Shown here piece by piece: positions 1 through 9,310 of a DNA stretch of 64,000 nt. This DNA comes from JANMZO01 sp963763135. GTDB taxonomy: Bacteria; Actinomycetota; Acidimicrobiia; Acidimicrobiales; JANYDT01. The stretch is taken from positions 186,001-250,000 of the forward strand of contig CAVXNJ010000001.1 in NCBI GenBank assembly GCA_963763135.1. Reading direction: 5' to 3'. The notes below the pieces were generated by a model that saw only the letters and a list, made by a program, of their open reading frames with translations, was not told where the DNA came from and did not search any database. Positions within the stretch are counted from its first letter, which is position 1; each line of letters opens with the position of its first letter. Both the position numbers and the translations under genes were made by a program.

Positions 1-283
1 TTGGTAAGCGCACATGGCAATCCGTAGTTGCCGACAGCCACGGTGCCCGCTGAGCCGGATATGGTTTCCCGTACGGAAGGAAGTTGATGTTGACGACCAA
101 ACGGGCAGGAATTCCGTTGACGGTTGGTCTCACCGGGCTTTGACGACCAACGCGGTTCCGTTGGTATACCGGAGACGAGTCGATCTCTTTCGCTAAGGCG
201 TGGACCGAACCGCACTTGACATCGACCCATCCGCAGTTCGTCATCGCCACGCTGGTGATCGCTGTAACGGACCTCGGGTTTGA

Positions 284-529
284 GATGTTTCGAGGACGAC
301 ATCCAGAGCCCTCGCTCTGCTCACGGTTCTCGCGTCGCTCAATCTCCCATTCGAGATGTTCCTCGCCTACTTTCCCGCGGCCGCCATCGACCAGTACGAC
401 AAGCTGCCGGCGGCGCGATTTGCTTTGCTGCTCGTTCTTTCGGGATCCTTGTTAGCAACTATTCGGCTGTTGCCGGTCTGGAGAGCTCGGCACTCGCCTC
501 GCAGCGACTTGCCATTAATTGCTTCTTAA
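284..529 (+). pseudogene. Possible remnant of a small membrane-protein gene
   Basis: The first 634 bases hold no convincing complete gene. One frame from 284 to the TAA at 527-529 stays open for about 80 codons and encodes two hydrophobic stretches (around LLTVLASLNLPFEMFLAYF and FALLLVLSGSLLATIRLL) plus a basic tail, but it has no ATG or GTG start. A neighbouring frame just upstream is also hydrophobic, so this may be the 3' end of a decayed or frameshifted membrane-protein gene. No family is recognised. The stretch 530-634 is AT-rich and probably carries the promoter of the next gene. Confidence 0.3.
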
Positions 530-634
530 ACACCTGAGACTGTTCAGAGTTAAACTACAATTGTAGTCAAACTTCTTTGGAAATTCTTTTGGACATCTCC
601 GATTTTGTCATACCCCCCATGTGATGATTGATCC

Positions 635-2098
635 GTGAACGCAACGGATTTCTCTTCACAGTACGGCGGGCACCGGTCCCGTGCGGGACGGGGTGCCGAC
701 CCCTGGCTTCATGTAGACATTCCGGTGGTCGACCCGGCCGGATGGTTCCTTGGCGAGATCGAAGCCGGCATGAAACAGGTCGAACGTTTACGCCGGGCCG
801 CAGATGCGGCGATGTCAATGCTTGTCGCAGCAATGCCGCAGAATAGGGATACCACAGCAGCAGTGACCCGGGCGACAGGTGGTTCGAATCAGGCTTCACG
901 AGCCAAGGTCAATGTTGCCAAGGTGGTGGCCAAGGTCCCCGGAGCACTCGATGCGCTGAAAGACGGAAAGGTATCCGCAGAACATCTGGCTGCGTTGGCA
1001 CCGGTCGCGGATACACCCGGTGCGGCATCACTATTGGCCGAAGTAGGAACGAAATCGCCCGAGGCATTCGCTCGCGAGGCGCAACAAATGAAGCTGTCGA
1101 TGGAATGTGGTGGTGATGTAGTGAAGCGGCAGCATCAGCAACGATTTGTTCGTTTCTTTGATGGCCCCGACGGTATGGTCGGGATCAACGGACTGTTCCC
1201 GCCCCTTGAAGGAGCTGATCTGAAAACCAAGTTGGCCGCGGTCGTCGACGCAAGGTACCGAGCCGCGCACCCCGAACGAGCGAAAACGCTGGGCGGACAC
1301 AACGAAGACACTCGTGAGCAACGCACCGCCGATGCATTGCTGGAAATGTGCGGAATACGGTCCCGCTGGAAGCCACCCACTCCCGCGCCGGGAACTGCGA
1401 GCGATGACACAACGCCGGACGACGAAGCCTCAAGCGACGAGGCTTCGAGCGATCCTGCAACGAACAGACCAACCGCGAGCCGAACCGCCTCGTTCAATGA
1501 CGCGGCGTCCAAAGGAGGGGGCGCGAACAGCGCGACGGTCAGAGCCGAAATGAGCCGACTTTGCACCTGCGAATGCGACCAGCACCGCAATGCCGCTCAC
1601 GCGACGAGTCCCGCTCTGACCCCGATCGATACAGAACCCGGAATCGACGTCAGCACGAGCAAACCTGCGCACATCATCGTGTTCAACGTCGAGAAATGGG
1701 AAGCGCGACTAGCCGGCGGACCACCGGTCCCGGTCTCGAGCGACCTGTTCGACCAAGTCGCGAACGACTTGTACTTGTGTTTCGTCGGGATGGATGGCGA
1801 GCCGCTGAAGTTCGGACGCGCCCGTCGAGATCCGACCGCCATCCAACGGCTTGCGGTGATAGCTCGGGATCAGCATTGTGCGTACCCGGGCTGTGAGAAC
1901 CCGCCGCAACGGGCCAACGTCCATCACGTCGAAGAAGTCCATCTCGATTGCGGACCTACCGATGTCGACAAAATGGCCTTGTTGTGCCCACCGCACCACC
2001 AACATCTTCATGACAATGACCAGATCATCACGCGCAACGCCGATGGAACCCACACCGTCCGGGACCGCGAGACCCGGCAGGTGATAGTCGAGGGGTAA
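635..2098 (+). CDS. DUF222 / HNH endonuclease domain protein
   Basis: 487 residues from a GTG start. The C-terminal 80 residues form an HNH nuclease domain: a CAYPGC zinc-type pair, then HHVEEVHLDCG, then LLCPPHHQHLHD with the catalytic and metal-binding histidines. The rest is the long DUF222 (13E12 repeat) region with a low-complexity acidic, Ser-rich linker at about residues 245-280. These genes are abundant, repetitive and mobile-like in Actinobacteria; their cellular role is not established. A broken relative of the same family lies near 41.6 kb. The gene stands alone, with 117 bp to the next gene. Confidence 0.85.
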   Translation: MNATDFSSQYGGHRSRAGRGADPWLHVDIPVVDPAGWFLGEIEAGMKQVERLRRAADAAMSMLVAAMPQNRDTTAAVTRATGGSNQASRAKVNVAKVVAKVPGALDALKDGKVSAEHLAALAPVADTPGAASLLAEVGTKSPEAFAREAQQMKLSMECGGDVVKRQHQQRFVRFFDGPDGMVGINGLFPPLEGADLKTKLAAVVDARYRAAHPERAKTLGGHNEDTREQRTADALLEMCGIRSRWKPPTPAPGTASDDTTPDDEASSDEASSDPATNRPTASRTASFNDAASKGGGANSATVRAEMSRLCTCECDQHRNAAHATSPALTPIDTEPGIDVSTSKPAHIIVFNVEKWEARLAGGPPVPVSSDLFDQVANDLYLCFVGMDGEPLKFGRARRDPTAIQRLAVIARDQHCAYPGCENPPQRANVHHVEEVHLDCGPTDVDKMALLCPPHHQHLHDNDQIITRNADGTHTVRDRETRQVIVEG

Positions 2099-2215
2099 CC
2101 AGTCCAGTGACCGGGCATCGACCGGGACCTCTCGAAGGATGTGCGGCAAGATGTGCAGCGAGACCAGTGATTCGACGTAAGTAGCCCGAAGCGAAGAGAA
2201 GCGAGGCGATCAACA

Positions 2216-3370
2216 ATGAGACATGAGCGACAGCTTGCGCTGCTCGAGCGGTTGACGACCGTCGACGACCAGCAGACCGCGCTGTTCGGCGAAGCGAGTG
2301 TGGTGCAGCCTTCGACGGCCTACACCGATCCGCAGCGGTTCGAGCGCGAGCGTGACCTGCTGTTTCGGAACGGGCCGGTGCTGATCGGTCTGAGCTCCGA
2401 GTGTTCGTTACCTGGCGCCTATCTGACCGGTAGGTTCGGTGGAATTCCCATTGCCGTTATTCGACAGGCCGACGGGTCGTTGGTCGGAGTGATCAACGCC
2501 TGCCGGCATCGGGGAGCGCCGCTTCTCGAGGGATCAGGTGAAGGCCTCGCCCGCATCTCCTGCGGATGGCACGCGTGGGCCTACCGGACCGACGGTACCC
2601 TACACAGCCGACCCCTCTCCGATGGGGCCTTCGACGATGTCACGATGAACTGCGACCTTCGACGCGTAGCGGTCGGTGAGGCGCACGGCATGATCTTCGT
2701 TCGACCGAATTCCACCGAAGCGATTGATATCGGCGCATACCTTCGGGGAGCGACCGACGATCTTGACTCGTTCGGCCTGGATCGGTGCGTCCACGTCGAG
2801 AGTCGAACGAAGATTTGGAACGCGAACTGGAAGCTACTCCTCGACACGTTCACCGAGTCGTATCACATACGCACGTTGCACAAGAAGACGCTCGCCTCGT
2901 ACTTCTTCTCGGGCTGCACGATCTTTGAGCCGTTCGGTCCGCACCAGGTCAACATCGGCCTTCGCAAGGCGGTGTTCGACGAGAAGGCCAAGCCACCGGC
3001 CGAGCAGCAACTCATCTCGCACGGAACGTTCCAGTACTTCCTCATGCCGAACGCCATGCTCTGTTACCAGACCGATCACTTCGAGTTGTGGCGCTTTGAG
3101 CCGCTCGACGTTCGGACCACCCAGGTGACGACGTCGGTATTCGCCAATGACGGGCCGGTCAGCGAGAAGACCGAACGCTATCTGGTCAAGAACCTCGATT
3201 TGCTGCTGAACGTAACCGGCAACGAGGACTTCGAGCTGATCGAACGGGTGCAGGCCAACCTGGATTCAGGGGCGTTGCCCGAGCTGGTCTATGGCCGGAT
3301 CGAACCGTCACTCGTGCACTTCCACCGTGAAATCGATCGCGCCCTCGCCAATGGCGGCTTAAACAGCTAA
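2216..3370 (+). CDS. Rieske non-haem iron ring-hydroxylating oxygenase, alpha subunit
   Basis: 384 residues. A Rieske [2Fe-2S] site C-x-H-x17-C-x2-H is visible (CRHRGAPL to CGWHAW, about residues 93-117). The mononuclear iron site lies near residues 206-222 (ESYHIRTLH, His-x4-His). This is the full length of a catalytic alpha subunit of aromatic-ring dioxygenases and demethylases. No beta subunit, ferredoxin or reductase is adjacent, so electron partners must be elsewhere. It is followed 13 bp later by a DUF3291 gene and then a flavin-dependent oxygenase, which suggests a small aromatic-oxidation unit beside the Lig cluster. The substrate cannot be read from sequence. Confidence 0.88.
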   Translation: MRHERQLALLERLTTVDDQQTALFGEASVVQPSTAYTDPQRFERERDLLFRNGPVLIGLSSECSLPGAYLTGRFGGIPIAVIRQADGSLVGVINACRHRGAPLLEGSGEGLARISCGWHAWAYRTDGTLHSRPLSDGAFDDVTMNCDLRRVAVGEAHGMIFVRPNSTEAIDIGAYLRGATDDLDSFGLDRCVHVESRTKIWNANWKLLLDTFTESYHIRTLHKKTLASYFFSGCTIFEPFGPHQVNIGLRKAVFDEKAKPPAEQQLISHGTFQYFLMPNAMLCYQTDHFELWRFEPLDVRTTQVTTSVFANDGPVSEKTERYLVKNLDLLLNVTGNEDFELIERVQANLDSGALPELVYGRIEPSLVHFHREIDRALANGGLNS

Positions 3371-3383
3371 GTAATCTGACCTC

Positions 3384-3857
3384 GTGACCACTCATCATCT
3401 GGCCCAACTCAACATCGGCCACCTGCGAGCCCCTATCGACTCCCCGGAAATCGCCGAGTTCAAGAACGCCCTAGATGCGATCAACGCCCTGGCCGAATCG
3501 AGCCCGGGGTTTGTCTGGCGCCTCAAAGACGACGTTCAGAACAACGCAACCAGTCTGGCCTTCACCGACGACCCGCTTCTCATCCCGAACCTCTCGGTCT
3601 GGGAATCCATCGATATGCTCTCCGACTTCGTCTACCGGAGTGCACATACCCCGTTCCTGCGCCGACGCCGCGAGTGGTTCGAGAAGATGGAGATCTTCAT
3701 GGTCCTCTGGTGGGTCCCGCTCGGGCACATCCCCACCGTCCCCGAGGCGCTTGAGCGACTCGGCCAACTCAAGCAACACGGCGCCGGCCCCGACGCGTTC
3801 ACGTTTCGCCAACGGTTCTCACCCGACGGGCTGCCGCTTTCCGTGACCACGTCGTAA
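3384..3857 (+). CDS. DUF3291 domain protein
   Basis: 157 residues from a GTG start 13 bp after the Rieske oxygenase gene, so probably co-transcribed. The pattern HLAQLNIGHLRAP near the N-terminus, FVWRL, and a central run with SVWESI and FLRRRREWF match DUF3291, a small cytosolic ferredoxin-like-fold family. Relatives include antibiotic-biosynthesis monooxygenase-like proteins, but no catalytic role is established. No membrane segment or signal peptide is present. Confidence 0.75.
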   Translation: MTTHHLAQLNIGHLRAPIDSPEIAEFKNALDAINALAESSPGFVWRLKDDVQNNATSLAFTDDPLLIPNLSVWESIDMLSDFVYRSAHTPFLRRRREWFEKMEIFMVLWWVPLGHIPTVPEALERLGQLKQHGAGPDAFTFRQRFSPDGLPLSVTTS

Positions 3858-3904
3858 CATCGCTCACATTCAATACGTGTGATCCAGTCGGCGAGATCGA
3901 TCGA

Positions 3905-5095
3905 ATGAGCGCCATGGACACCATCAACCTCCCGTCATATACCCCGCTCGCATGCGACCCCCGGAGCATCCCCGAGTCGCTCCGTCCAATGATCGAGGCG
4001 GCGAGAACCGAAGCGGAATCGGCTCGTCGGTTGCCGCCCGCCCTGCTCGAATCGTTGAGAGAGGCCGGCGCGTTCCGGTTGCTCACACCCGTGGACCTCG
4101 GCGGGTTCGAGGCGACCCTTCCGATCGCTCTTGCGACCCTAGAAGCATTCGGGCGCGTCGACGGGTCGGTGGCCTGGAACGTCTGGAACGGGAACCTCGG
4201 GTTCAGCGCAGCACTGCTCGAACCGCATGGCGTCGCCGCGATCTGGGGCGACGGCCCCGACCCCGTCATCGCCAACTCCGCCAGAGTGACCGGCGGGGCC
4301 GGACCGACCGAGGGCGGCTTCGTCCTCTCGGGTCGTTGGGACATCGTGAGCGCCATCGATTCGGCCGACTGGGTGGCCTTGTTCGGCGTGGTGATGGAGG
4401 GTAACGAGCCGCGGTTCGTCGGCCCGGGGATGCCCGACGTACGAGTGTTCTACCTCCGCCGTGAGCAGGTCACGGTTCTCGACACGTGGCAGGTGAATGG
4501 CATGCGGGGCACCGGCAGCAACTCGGTCGTGGTCGAGGCCCAGTTTGTACCCGACTTCCTGGCCCCCAGTCCCTTCGCTGCGACGCTCATCGATCGGCCC
4601 CTCTACCGCGTGCCCGCGTTCACCCTGGCCTCGTGCGGGTCGGCCGGAGTTGTACTTGGGCTCGCGCAGGCATCGGTGGATGAAGTCCTCAGGATGGCCG
4701 AAGGCAAGGCCACCGACAACGGCCAAACCCTGCGCTACCGGGCACACGCCCATTCGGCGGTGGCGGCGGCCGACGCGAAACTTCGGGCCGCCCGCCTGCT
4801 TCTCCACGCCAGTGCCCAAGACATCATGGATGCGGCCGGCGCCCAACAACCGATCACCGATCGACTCCGCGGCAACTTTCGCGCCGCGATGAGCCACGCG
4901 GGGCTAATCAGTCGAGAAGTCGTGGGCACCATGTACGAACTGGGAAGCTCGTCGTCGTTGTACCTCGGCAACCGACTGGAGCAACTGTTCCGCGACACCA
5001 ACGCCGCAGCCCAGCACGCGCTGCTACAGCGCACCCACTTCGAAACCGCCGGCCGGCTCATGATGGGGCTCGATGCTGGGGTGCCCGTCTTTTGA
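3905..5095 (+). CDS. Acyl-CoA dehydrogenase-fold flavin-dependent monooxygenase
   Basis: 396 residues with the acyl-CoA dehydrogenase fold: a helical N-terminal domain (ARRLPPALLESLREAGAFRLL), a middle beta domain (WDIVSAIDSADWVALFG), and a C-terminal four-helix domain. The C-terminus (RDTNAAAQHALLQRTHFETAGRLMMG) resembles class D two-component flavin hydroxylases such as HsaA and DszC, where a conserved His after the R-D motif contacts flavin. An oxygenase is therefore more likely than a true CoA dehydrogenase. The start at 3905 gives MSAMDTINL; the second Met is also possible. The gene is convergent with ligI (45 bp gap). Confidence 0.75.
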   Translation: MSAMDTINLPSYTPLACDPRSIPESLRPMIEAARTEAESARRLPPALLESLREAGAFRLLTPVDLGGFEATLPIALATLEAFGRVDGSVAWNVWNGNLGFSAALLEPHGVAAIWGDGPDPVIANSARVTGGAGPTEGGFVLSGRWDIVSAIDSADWVALFGVVMEGNEPRFVGPGMPDVRVFYLRREQVTVLDTWQVNGMRGTGSNSVVVEAQFVPDFLAPSPFAATLIDRPLYRVPAFTLASCGSAGVVLGLAQASVDEVLRMAEGKATDNGQTLRYRAHAHSAVAAADAKLRAARLLLHASAQDIMDAAGAQQPITDRLRGNFRAAMSHAGLISREVVGTMYELGSSSSLYLGNRLEQLFRDTNAAAQHALLQRTHFETAGRLMMGLDAGVPVF

Positions 5096-5140
5096 GGCAT
5101 GGACCATCAACCGAACCGTCGCGCCAACCGTGCCGCGCCG

Positions 5141-6031
5141 TCAGCCGAAGTCGTAGAGGCGCTCAGGGTTGTCAACGAGGATGCGGTTGCGCGTCGCCTC
5201 GTCCGGGGCGAAGGCGGCCAAATGATCCAGGAGGTCGCCGTCGTCGGGCATGTGCCGCACATTCGGGTGCGGCCAGTCCGTGCCCCACAGAATCCGGTCG
5301 GGTGCCGCGGCGACGAGCGCCCGGGCATATGGGGTGACGTCGTCGTAAGGCGGTGGGCCGTCAGCCGTCAGACGTTCCGCTCCGGAGATCTTCACCCAGC
5401 ACCGCTCGTCGGTCATCAGCGCGAGCAACTGCTGAAACGGTTCCTGTTCGACGCCCTTCTTGGCGTCGACGCGGGCCATGTGGTCGATCACGTAAGGCGT
5501 GGGCAGAGCATCTAATAAGCCCGCATACGATGTGAGATCTTTGGCGTCGAAGTGCAGCACGATGTGCCAACCGAACTTGGCCACTCGCTCCACGATCCGC
5601 CAGAACACCGGCATCTCGGGCGCTCCGCCGAGGTGGGCTACAAAGTTGAAGCGAGTGCCCCGGACGCCGACTTCATGCAACGCGGCAATGTCGGAATCGG
5701 TGAAGGATTCGTCGATCATTGCTACGCCCGCATACTTTCCCCGACCCCGCACGATCGCGTCGACCATGGCCGAGTTGTCGACGCCGTGACAGCTCGCCTG
5801 CACGAACACCGCACGTGAGAGTCCGAGGCGCTCCTGGAGTCGTTCAAAGTCCTCCAGGCCAGAGTCGGGCGGCGTGTAGGTCCGGTCGGCCGAGAACGGA
5901 AATCTGTCGCCCGGACCGAAGATGTGACAGTGCGCGTCGCACGCCTTGGCCGGTGGGGTGAAGTGCCGAGGCGCATGGGGGTTGGGATGGGGCGGCGGAA
6001 TGGTGGGCAGCGCCCCGGAAGTCTCGGTCAT
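5141..6031 (-). CDS. ligI: 2-pyrone-4,6-dicarboxylate lactonase
   Basis: Metal-assisted amidohydrolase that opens 2-pyrone-4,6-dicarboxylate to 4-oxalomesaconate in the protocatechuate 4,5-cleavage pathway. The visible family hallmarks are DAHCHIFGPGDRFPF with PPDSG after it, VLHFDAK, VIDHMARVDA, and WGTDWPHP with the catalytic Asp. The chosen ATG at 6031 is preceded by GAGGACC at proper spacing; an ATG nine codons upstream overlaps the end of ligU. About 296 residues, the usual LigI length. It is the last gene of the leftward operon ligC-ligU-ligI, 16 bp after ligU. Confidence 0.93.
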   Translation of the reverse strand: MTETSGALPTIPPPHPNPHAPRHFTPPAKACDAHCHIFGPGDRFPFSADRTYTPPDSGLEDFERLQERLGLSRAVFVQASCHGVDNSAMVDAIVRGRGKYAGVAMIDESFTDSDIAALHEVGVRGTRFNFVAHLGGAPEMPVFWRIVERVAKFGWHIVLHFDAKDLTSYAGLLDALPTPYVIDHMARVDAKKGVEQEPFQQLLALMTDERCWVKISGAERLTADGPPPYDDVTPYARALVAAAPDRILWGTDWPHPNVRHMPDDGDLLDHLAAFAPDEATRNRILVDNPERLYDFG

Positions 6032-6047
6032 GGCCAGGTCCTCACGT

Positions 6048-7160
6048 TCAGGAAACATCAGTACGGGGAAAGACGGTTCCGTCCATCAACTTGCGGGCGG
6101 TCCGAAGAATGCCGGAGCGTTTCGCCACGGCTTTACCCAACGCATCGAACTCCACAACCACCGTGGCATCGAGCGTGCCCGTCGGATGCTCCACCGTGAC
6201 CCGCCCAGGCACCGCGCCTTCGGCGAACACCGAAACGACCGCAGCCGGGGTGCCCGGTATCACGGCCGCCGTGGCGACACTTACCGCACCGAGCACGCCG
6301 ATCGCGTCGTGGCATCGATGCGGAATGAAGGTACGTGTACATAGCGTCCCCCCTTCAACGGATGGACTCACGAGGGTCATCTTCGGCACGGTGAGCTTCG
6401 CCACGTCGCCGAGGCCCATCAATGGTCCCGCGGCCAACCGAATGGCTTCCACCTTGGCCCGCATCTTTGCGTTCGCCTCGAGTTCTTCACACGTCTCCTG
6501 CCCGGTGACACCGACATCACCGGCGCGCAGGATGACCACCGGCATGCCGTTGTCGATGCAGGTGACCTCGACACCGTCGATCACATCGACCACGTGGCCC
6601 GTCGGGAACAGCGATCCGCACGTCGACCCGGCGGTGTCGGCGAACTCCAACTCGATTGGCGCGGCCGTGCCCGGCACTCCCGCGATGTAGCAGTCACCCG
6701 TGTACACCGGCCGACCGGCGGCCACCGGGAACCGGGCCGTGGCCACGCCTCCGGTGTTCAGCATTCGGATCCGTACCGCGGCCGCATCGCCAGCCACCGA
6801 CTCACCCGACACGAGCCCCCGCTCGACGGCGAACGGCCCGACCCCAGCCAGAAGATTGCCGCAGTTCTGCTTGTCGGTCACGAACGCCTCATCGACCCCG
6901 ACTTGCAGAAAGAGGTAGTCGACATCGGCCTCGTCGTCGGCCGAAGCGCTTACCACCGCGACCTTCGATGTCAACGGGTGCGCACCACCCACACCATCGA
7001 TCTGCCGGGCATCGGGCGAACCCATGATCTCCAGCAGCACGCGATCACGCAACGCAACATCGGCCGGCAGCTCAGAAGCCAGGAAATACGCGCCTTTTGA
7101 GGTTCCACCCCGCATGAGCATGCAGCGAATTCCGTCCGTCGCCGCAACTGCCGCGTCCAC
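6048..7160 (-). CDS. ligU: 4-oxalomesaconate tautomerase (PrpF family)
   Basis: PrpF-fold isomerase that interconverts 4-oxalomesaconate tautomers, making the substrate of the LigJ hydratase. Visible motifs are RCMLMRGGTSKGAYF at the N-terminus, GGAHPLTSKVAVV, QNCGNLLAGVGPFA (catalytic Cys region), and the second half with RTFIPHRCHDAIGVLGA. I chose the GTG at 7160, five bases after the ligC stop, because GGAGAAG (overlapping the ligC end) sits at ideal distance; a longer reading would overlap ligC. About 370 residues. PrpF-family members also act on methylaconitate, but the neighbours decide the assignment. Confidence 0.9.
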   Translation of the reverse strand: MDAAVAATDGIRCMLMRGGTSKGAYFLASELPADVALRDRVLLEIMGSPDARQIDGVGGAHPLTSKVAVVSASADDEADVDYLFLQVGVDEAFVTDKQNCGNLLAGVGPFAVERGLVSGESVAGDAAAVRIRMLNTGGVATARFPVAAGRPVYTGDCYIAGVPGTAAPIELEFADTAGSTCGSLFPTGHVVDVIDGVEVTCIDNGMPVVILRAGDVGVTGQETCEELEANAKMRAKVEAIRLAAGPLMGLGDVAKLTVPKMTLVSPSVEGGTLCTRTFIPHRCHDAIGVLGAVSVATAAVIPGTPAAVVSVFAEGAVPGRVTVEHPTGTLDATVVVEFDALGKAVAKRSGILRTARKLMDGTVFPRTDVS

Positions 7161-7165
7161 CGCGA

Positions 7166-8116
7166 TCACTTCTCCGCAAGCGAGCGGGCCAGCCGGTCGA
7201 CCACCTGCATCGTTGGCAGGCACTGGGCCACGCTGGCGTTCGGTTCCCGACCTTCACGGATCGCGGAAATGAACTCCCGGTCCTGTAATTCGATTCCGTC
7301 GTTCGACACCGCGATTCCCGAAAGGTCCACCGCCTTGTCGTAGCCGTCGACCAGGTCGTCGTAGCGGGCGATATACGTTCCGTTGTCGCAGATGTAGCGG
7401 AAGAACGTGCCGAGGGGTCCGTTGTTGTTGAACGAAAGGGCCAGCGTGCACAGTGCCCCGGACTTCGGCGCTCGCATGCCGATCGTCATGTCCATCGCAA
7501 TCCCGAGTTGCGGATGCATCGGACCCTGCTGAGCCCAGGTGATGTCGGGCTCTTCGCCGGTCTGGTAGCGGAACAGGTCGACGGTGTGGCACGAGTGATG
7601 CCACAGCAGATGATCGGTCCAGGTTCGCGGTTTGCCGAGCGCGTTCTTGTTCTCCCGGCGGAAGAAGAAGGTTTCGACGACAAAGTGCTGCAGGGCCAAC
7701 TCACCGTTCACGATGCGGTTGTGCACGAACTGATGCGACGGGTTGAACCGCCGGGTATGGCACACCATCGCGGTGACCCCGGTTCGCTCTTTCGCAGCAA
7801 CGACCGCTTCCGCATCCGCCAACGAGTCAGCCATCGGAATCTCGATCAGCACGTGCTTGCCGGCTTCCATCACGGCAATGGCCTGCGATGCATGTAGCTG
7901 AGTAGGCGTCGTGAGGATCACCGCATCGACTCCGGGTTGGTTCATCGCCTCGTGCAGATCGAGTGACCAGAAGGGAATACCCCGCTTGGCGGCGACTTCC
8001 TCGGTGTCGGCGGCGTTTCCCCCGGCGATGCTCACGACCTCCACGCCATCGATTCGCGCCAAGCCGTCGAGGTGCTTCTGCGCGATAGCGCCTTCACCGG
8101 CAATGCAAATCTTCAC
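7166..8116 (-). CDS. ligC: 4-carboxy-2-hydroxymuconate-6-semialdehyde dehydrogenase
   Basis: NAD(P)-dependent Gfo/Idh/MocA dehydrogenase that oxidises the LigAB ring-cleavage product to 2-pyrone-4,6-dicarboxylate. The Rossmann motif GEGAIAQKHLDGL at the N-terminus and EIPMADSLADAEAVV (cofactor-binding region) match LigC. The in-frame GTG at 8116 (VKICIAGEG) gives 316 residues, the LigC length; the 24 upstream codons run through the operator region and are rejected. First gene of the leftward operon, divergent from ligJ, with a GntR-type operator at 8157-8180 between them. Confidence 0.92.
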   Translation of the reverse strand: MKICIAGEGAIAQKHLDGLARIDGVEVVSIAGGNAADTEEVAAKRGIPFWSLDLHEAMNQPGVDAVILTTPTQLHASQAIAVMEAGKHVLIEIPMADSLADAEAVVAAKERTGVTAMVCHTRRFNPSHQFVHNRIVNGELALQHFVVETFFFRRENKNALGKPRTWTDHLLWHHSCHTVDLFRYQTGEEPDITWAQQGPMHPQLGIAMDMTIGMRAPKSGALCTLALSFNNNGPLGTFFRYICDNGTYIARYDDLVDGYDKAVDLSGIAVSNDGIELQDREFISAIREGREPNASVAQCLPTMQVVDRLARSLAEK

Positions 8117-8156
8117 GTGGTTCCCCGTTGACTTGTCGAGCACTCGCTCCCGAGCG

Positions 8157-8180
8157 GTTGTCGACAGTATTGTAGACAAT
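8157..8180. promoter_or_regulatory. GntR-type operator in the ligC/ligJ divergent promoter
   Basis: Two tandem palindromic half-elements, GTTGTCGACA and ATTGTAGACAAT, fill the short ligC-ligJ intergenic region and end one base before the ligJ ATG. Each fits the TNGT-N-ACNA pattern typical of FadR/VanR-subfamily GntR operators. At 20 of 24 positions it matches the site in front of pobA (15050-15073), so both are likely bound by the GntR/FCD regulator at 17560. A weaker half-site (TTGACTTGTCGAG) lies at about 8128. Because the operator touches the ATG, ligJ mRNA must be leaderless or nearly so. Confidence 0.75.
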
Positions 8181-9189
8181 ATGATCATCGACTGTCACGG
8201 CCACTACACGACAGCACCGGCACCGCTCGGTGACTACCGCGAAGCTCAGAAAGACGCGCTGAAAGCTGATCCGATGCACGTCGGCGAAAAGGGTCACGTC
8301 GACATCTCCGACGACACGATCCGCGAGAGCCTCGAGGGGGCCCAACTCAAACTTCAGCGAGAACGCGGCACCGACCTCACGATCTTCTCGCCCCGGGCCA
8401 GTTGGATGGGACATCACCTCGGCAACGAACACACGAGCCGGTTCTGGACCGAGCACTGCAACGAACTCGTCCGTCGAGTGTGCGATCTCTACCCGCAGAG
8501 CTTCACCCCCGTCTGCCAGCTTCCGCAATCGCCCGGCGTGGCCATCGACAGTTCGGTGGCCGAACTGCGTCGCTGCGTCGAAGAGATGGGCTTCATCGGT
8601 TGCAACCTCAACCCCGATCCGTCGGGCGGGTTCTTCACCGGGCCGGTGCTCGGCGACCGCTCCTGGTATCCGATCTACGAGGCCATGGTCGAACTGAACG
8701 TTCCGGCGATGATCCACGTCTCCCAGTCGTGCAATGACCACCTGCACACCACGGGGTCGCACTATCTCGGGGCCGACACTGCCGCTTTCCAGCAATTGCT
8801 GATGTCCGACGTCTTCAAGGACTTCCCCACCATCAAGTTCATCATTCCCCACGGCGGCGGAGCGATCCCCTACCACTGGGGCCGCTTCCGCGGAATCGTC
8901 CAGGACCTCAAGATGGGGCCGCTTGAAGATCTCGTGCTCAACAACATCTTCTTCGACACCTGCGTGTACCACCAGGCTGGGATCGATCTCCTCACCGCGG
9001 GTCATCCCCGCCGAGAACATCCTGTTCGCCTCGGAAATGGTCGGCGCGGTCCGCGGGATCGACCCACTCACCAACCACTACTACGACGACACCCGCAAAT
9101 ACATCGACGCGGCGGACCTCGCCGATGCCGAACGGGTGTTGATCTACGAGGCGAACACTCGCCGGGTCTTCCCCCGTCTCGCCGCATAG
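8181..9189 (+). pseudogene. ligJ: 4-oxalomesaconate hydratase, single-base frameshift
   Basis: Amidohydrolase-superfamily hydratase forming 4-carboxy-4-hydroxy-2-oxoadipate from 4-oxalomesaconate. The protein reads MIIDCHGHYTT, then FSPRASWMGHH, GFIGCNLNPDPSGG, HGGGAIPYHWGRF and FFDTCVYHQAGIDLLTA. Near 8999-9001 one extra G in a GGG run breaks the frame; the continuation (VIPAENILFASEM to NTRRVFPRLAA) lies in the next frame to 9189. Removing one G restores an intact 336-residue LigJ-like protein colinear from end to end. The gene is either a recent null allele or a sequencing error; since every other pathway gene is intact, error is quite possible. No Shine-Dalgarno sequence precedes the ATG. 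Confidence 0.9.
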
Positions 9190-9310
9190 CAACACGGGCG
9201 ACTGCGAAACAAACTCTTCTCGGTCGAACGATCGACGTCGGCGACGGCAACCGGTATCGTCCAAAGGACCCCGGTACTCGCACTCGGGTCGAGCAGCCCC
9301 GGAGGACCTC

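Noticed and set aside
6941..6960. Additional motif copies such as GGTAAGCGCTT (near 6950) and GGTAAGCGCCG (near 50246)
   Set aside because: They match only the first six or seven bases of the word and lack the GC or NTA end, so they were not counted.
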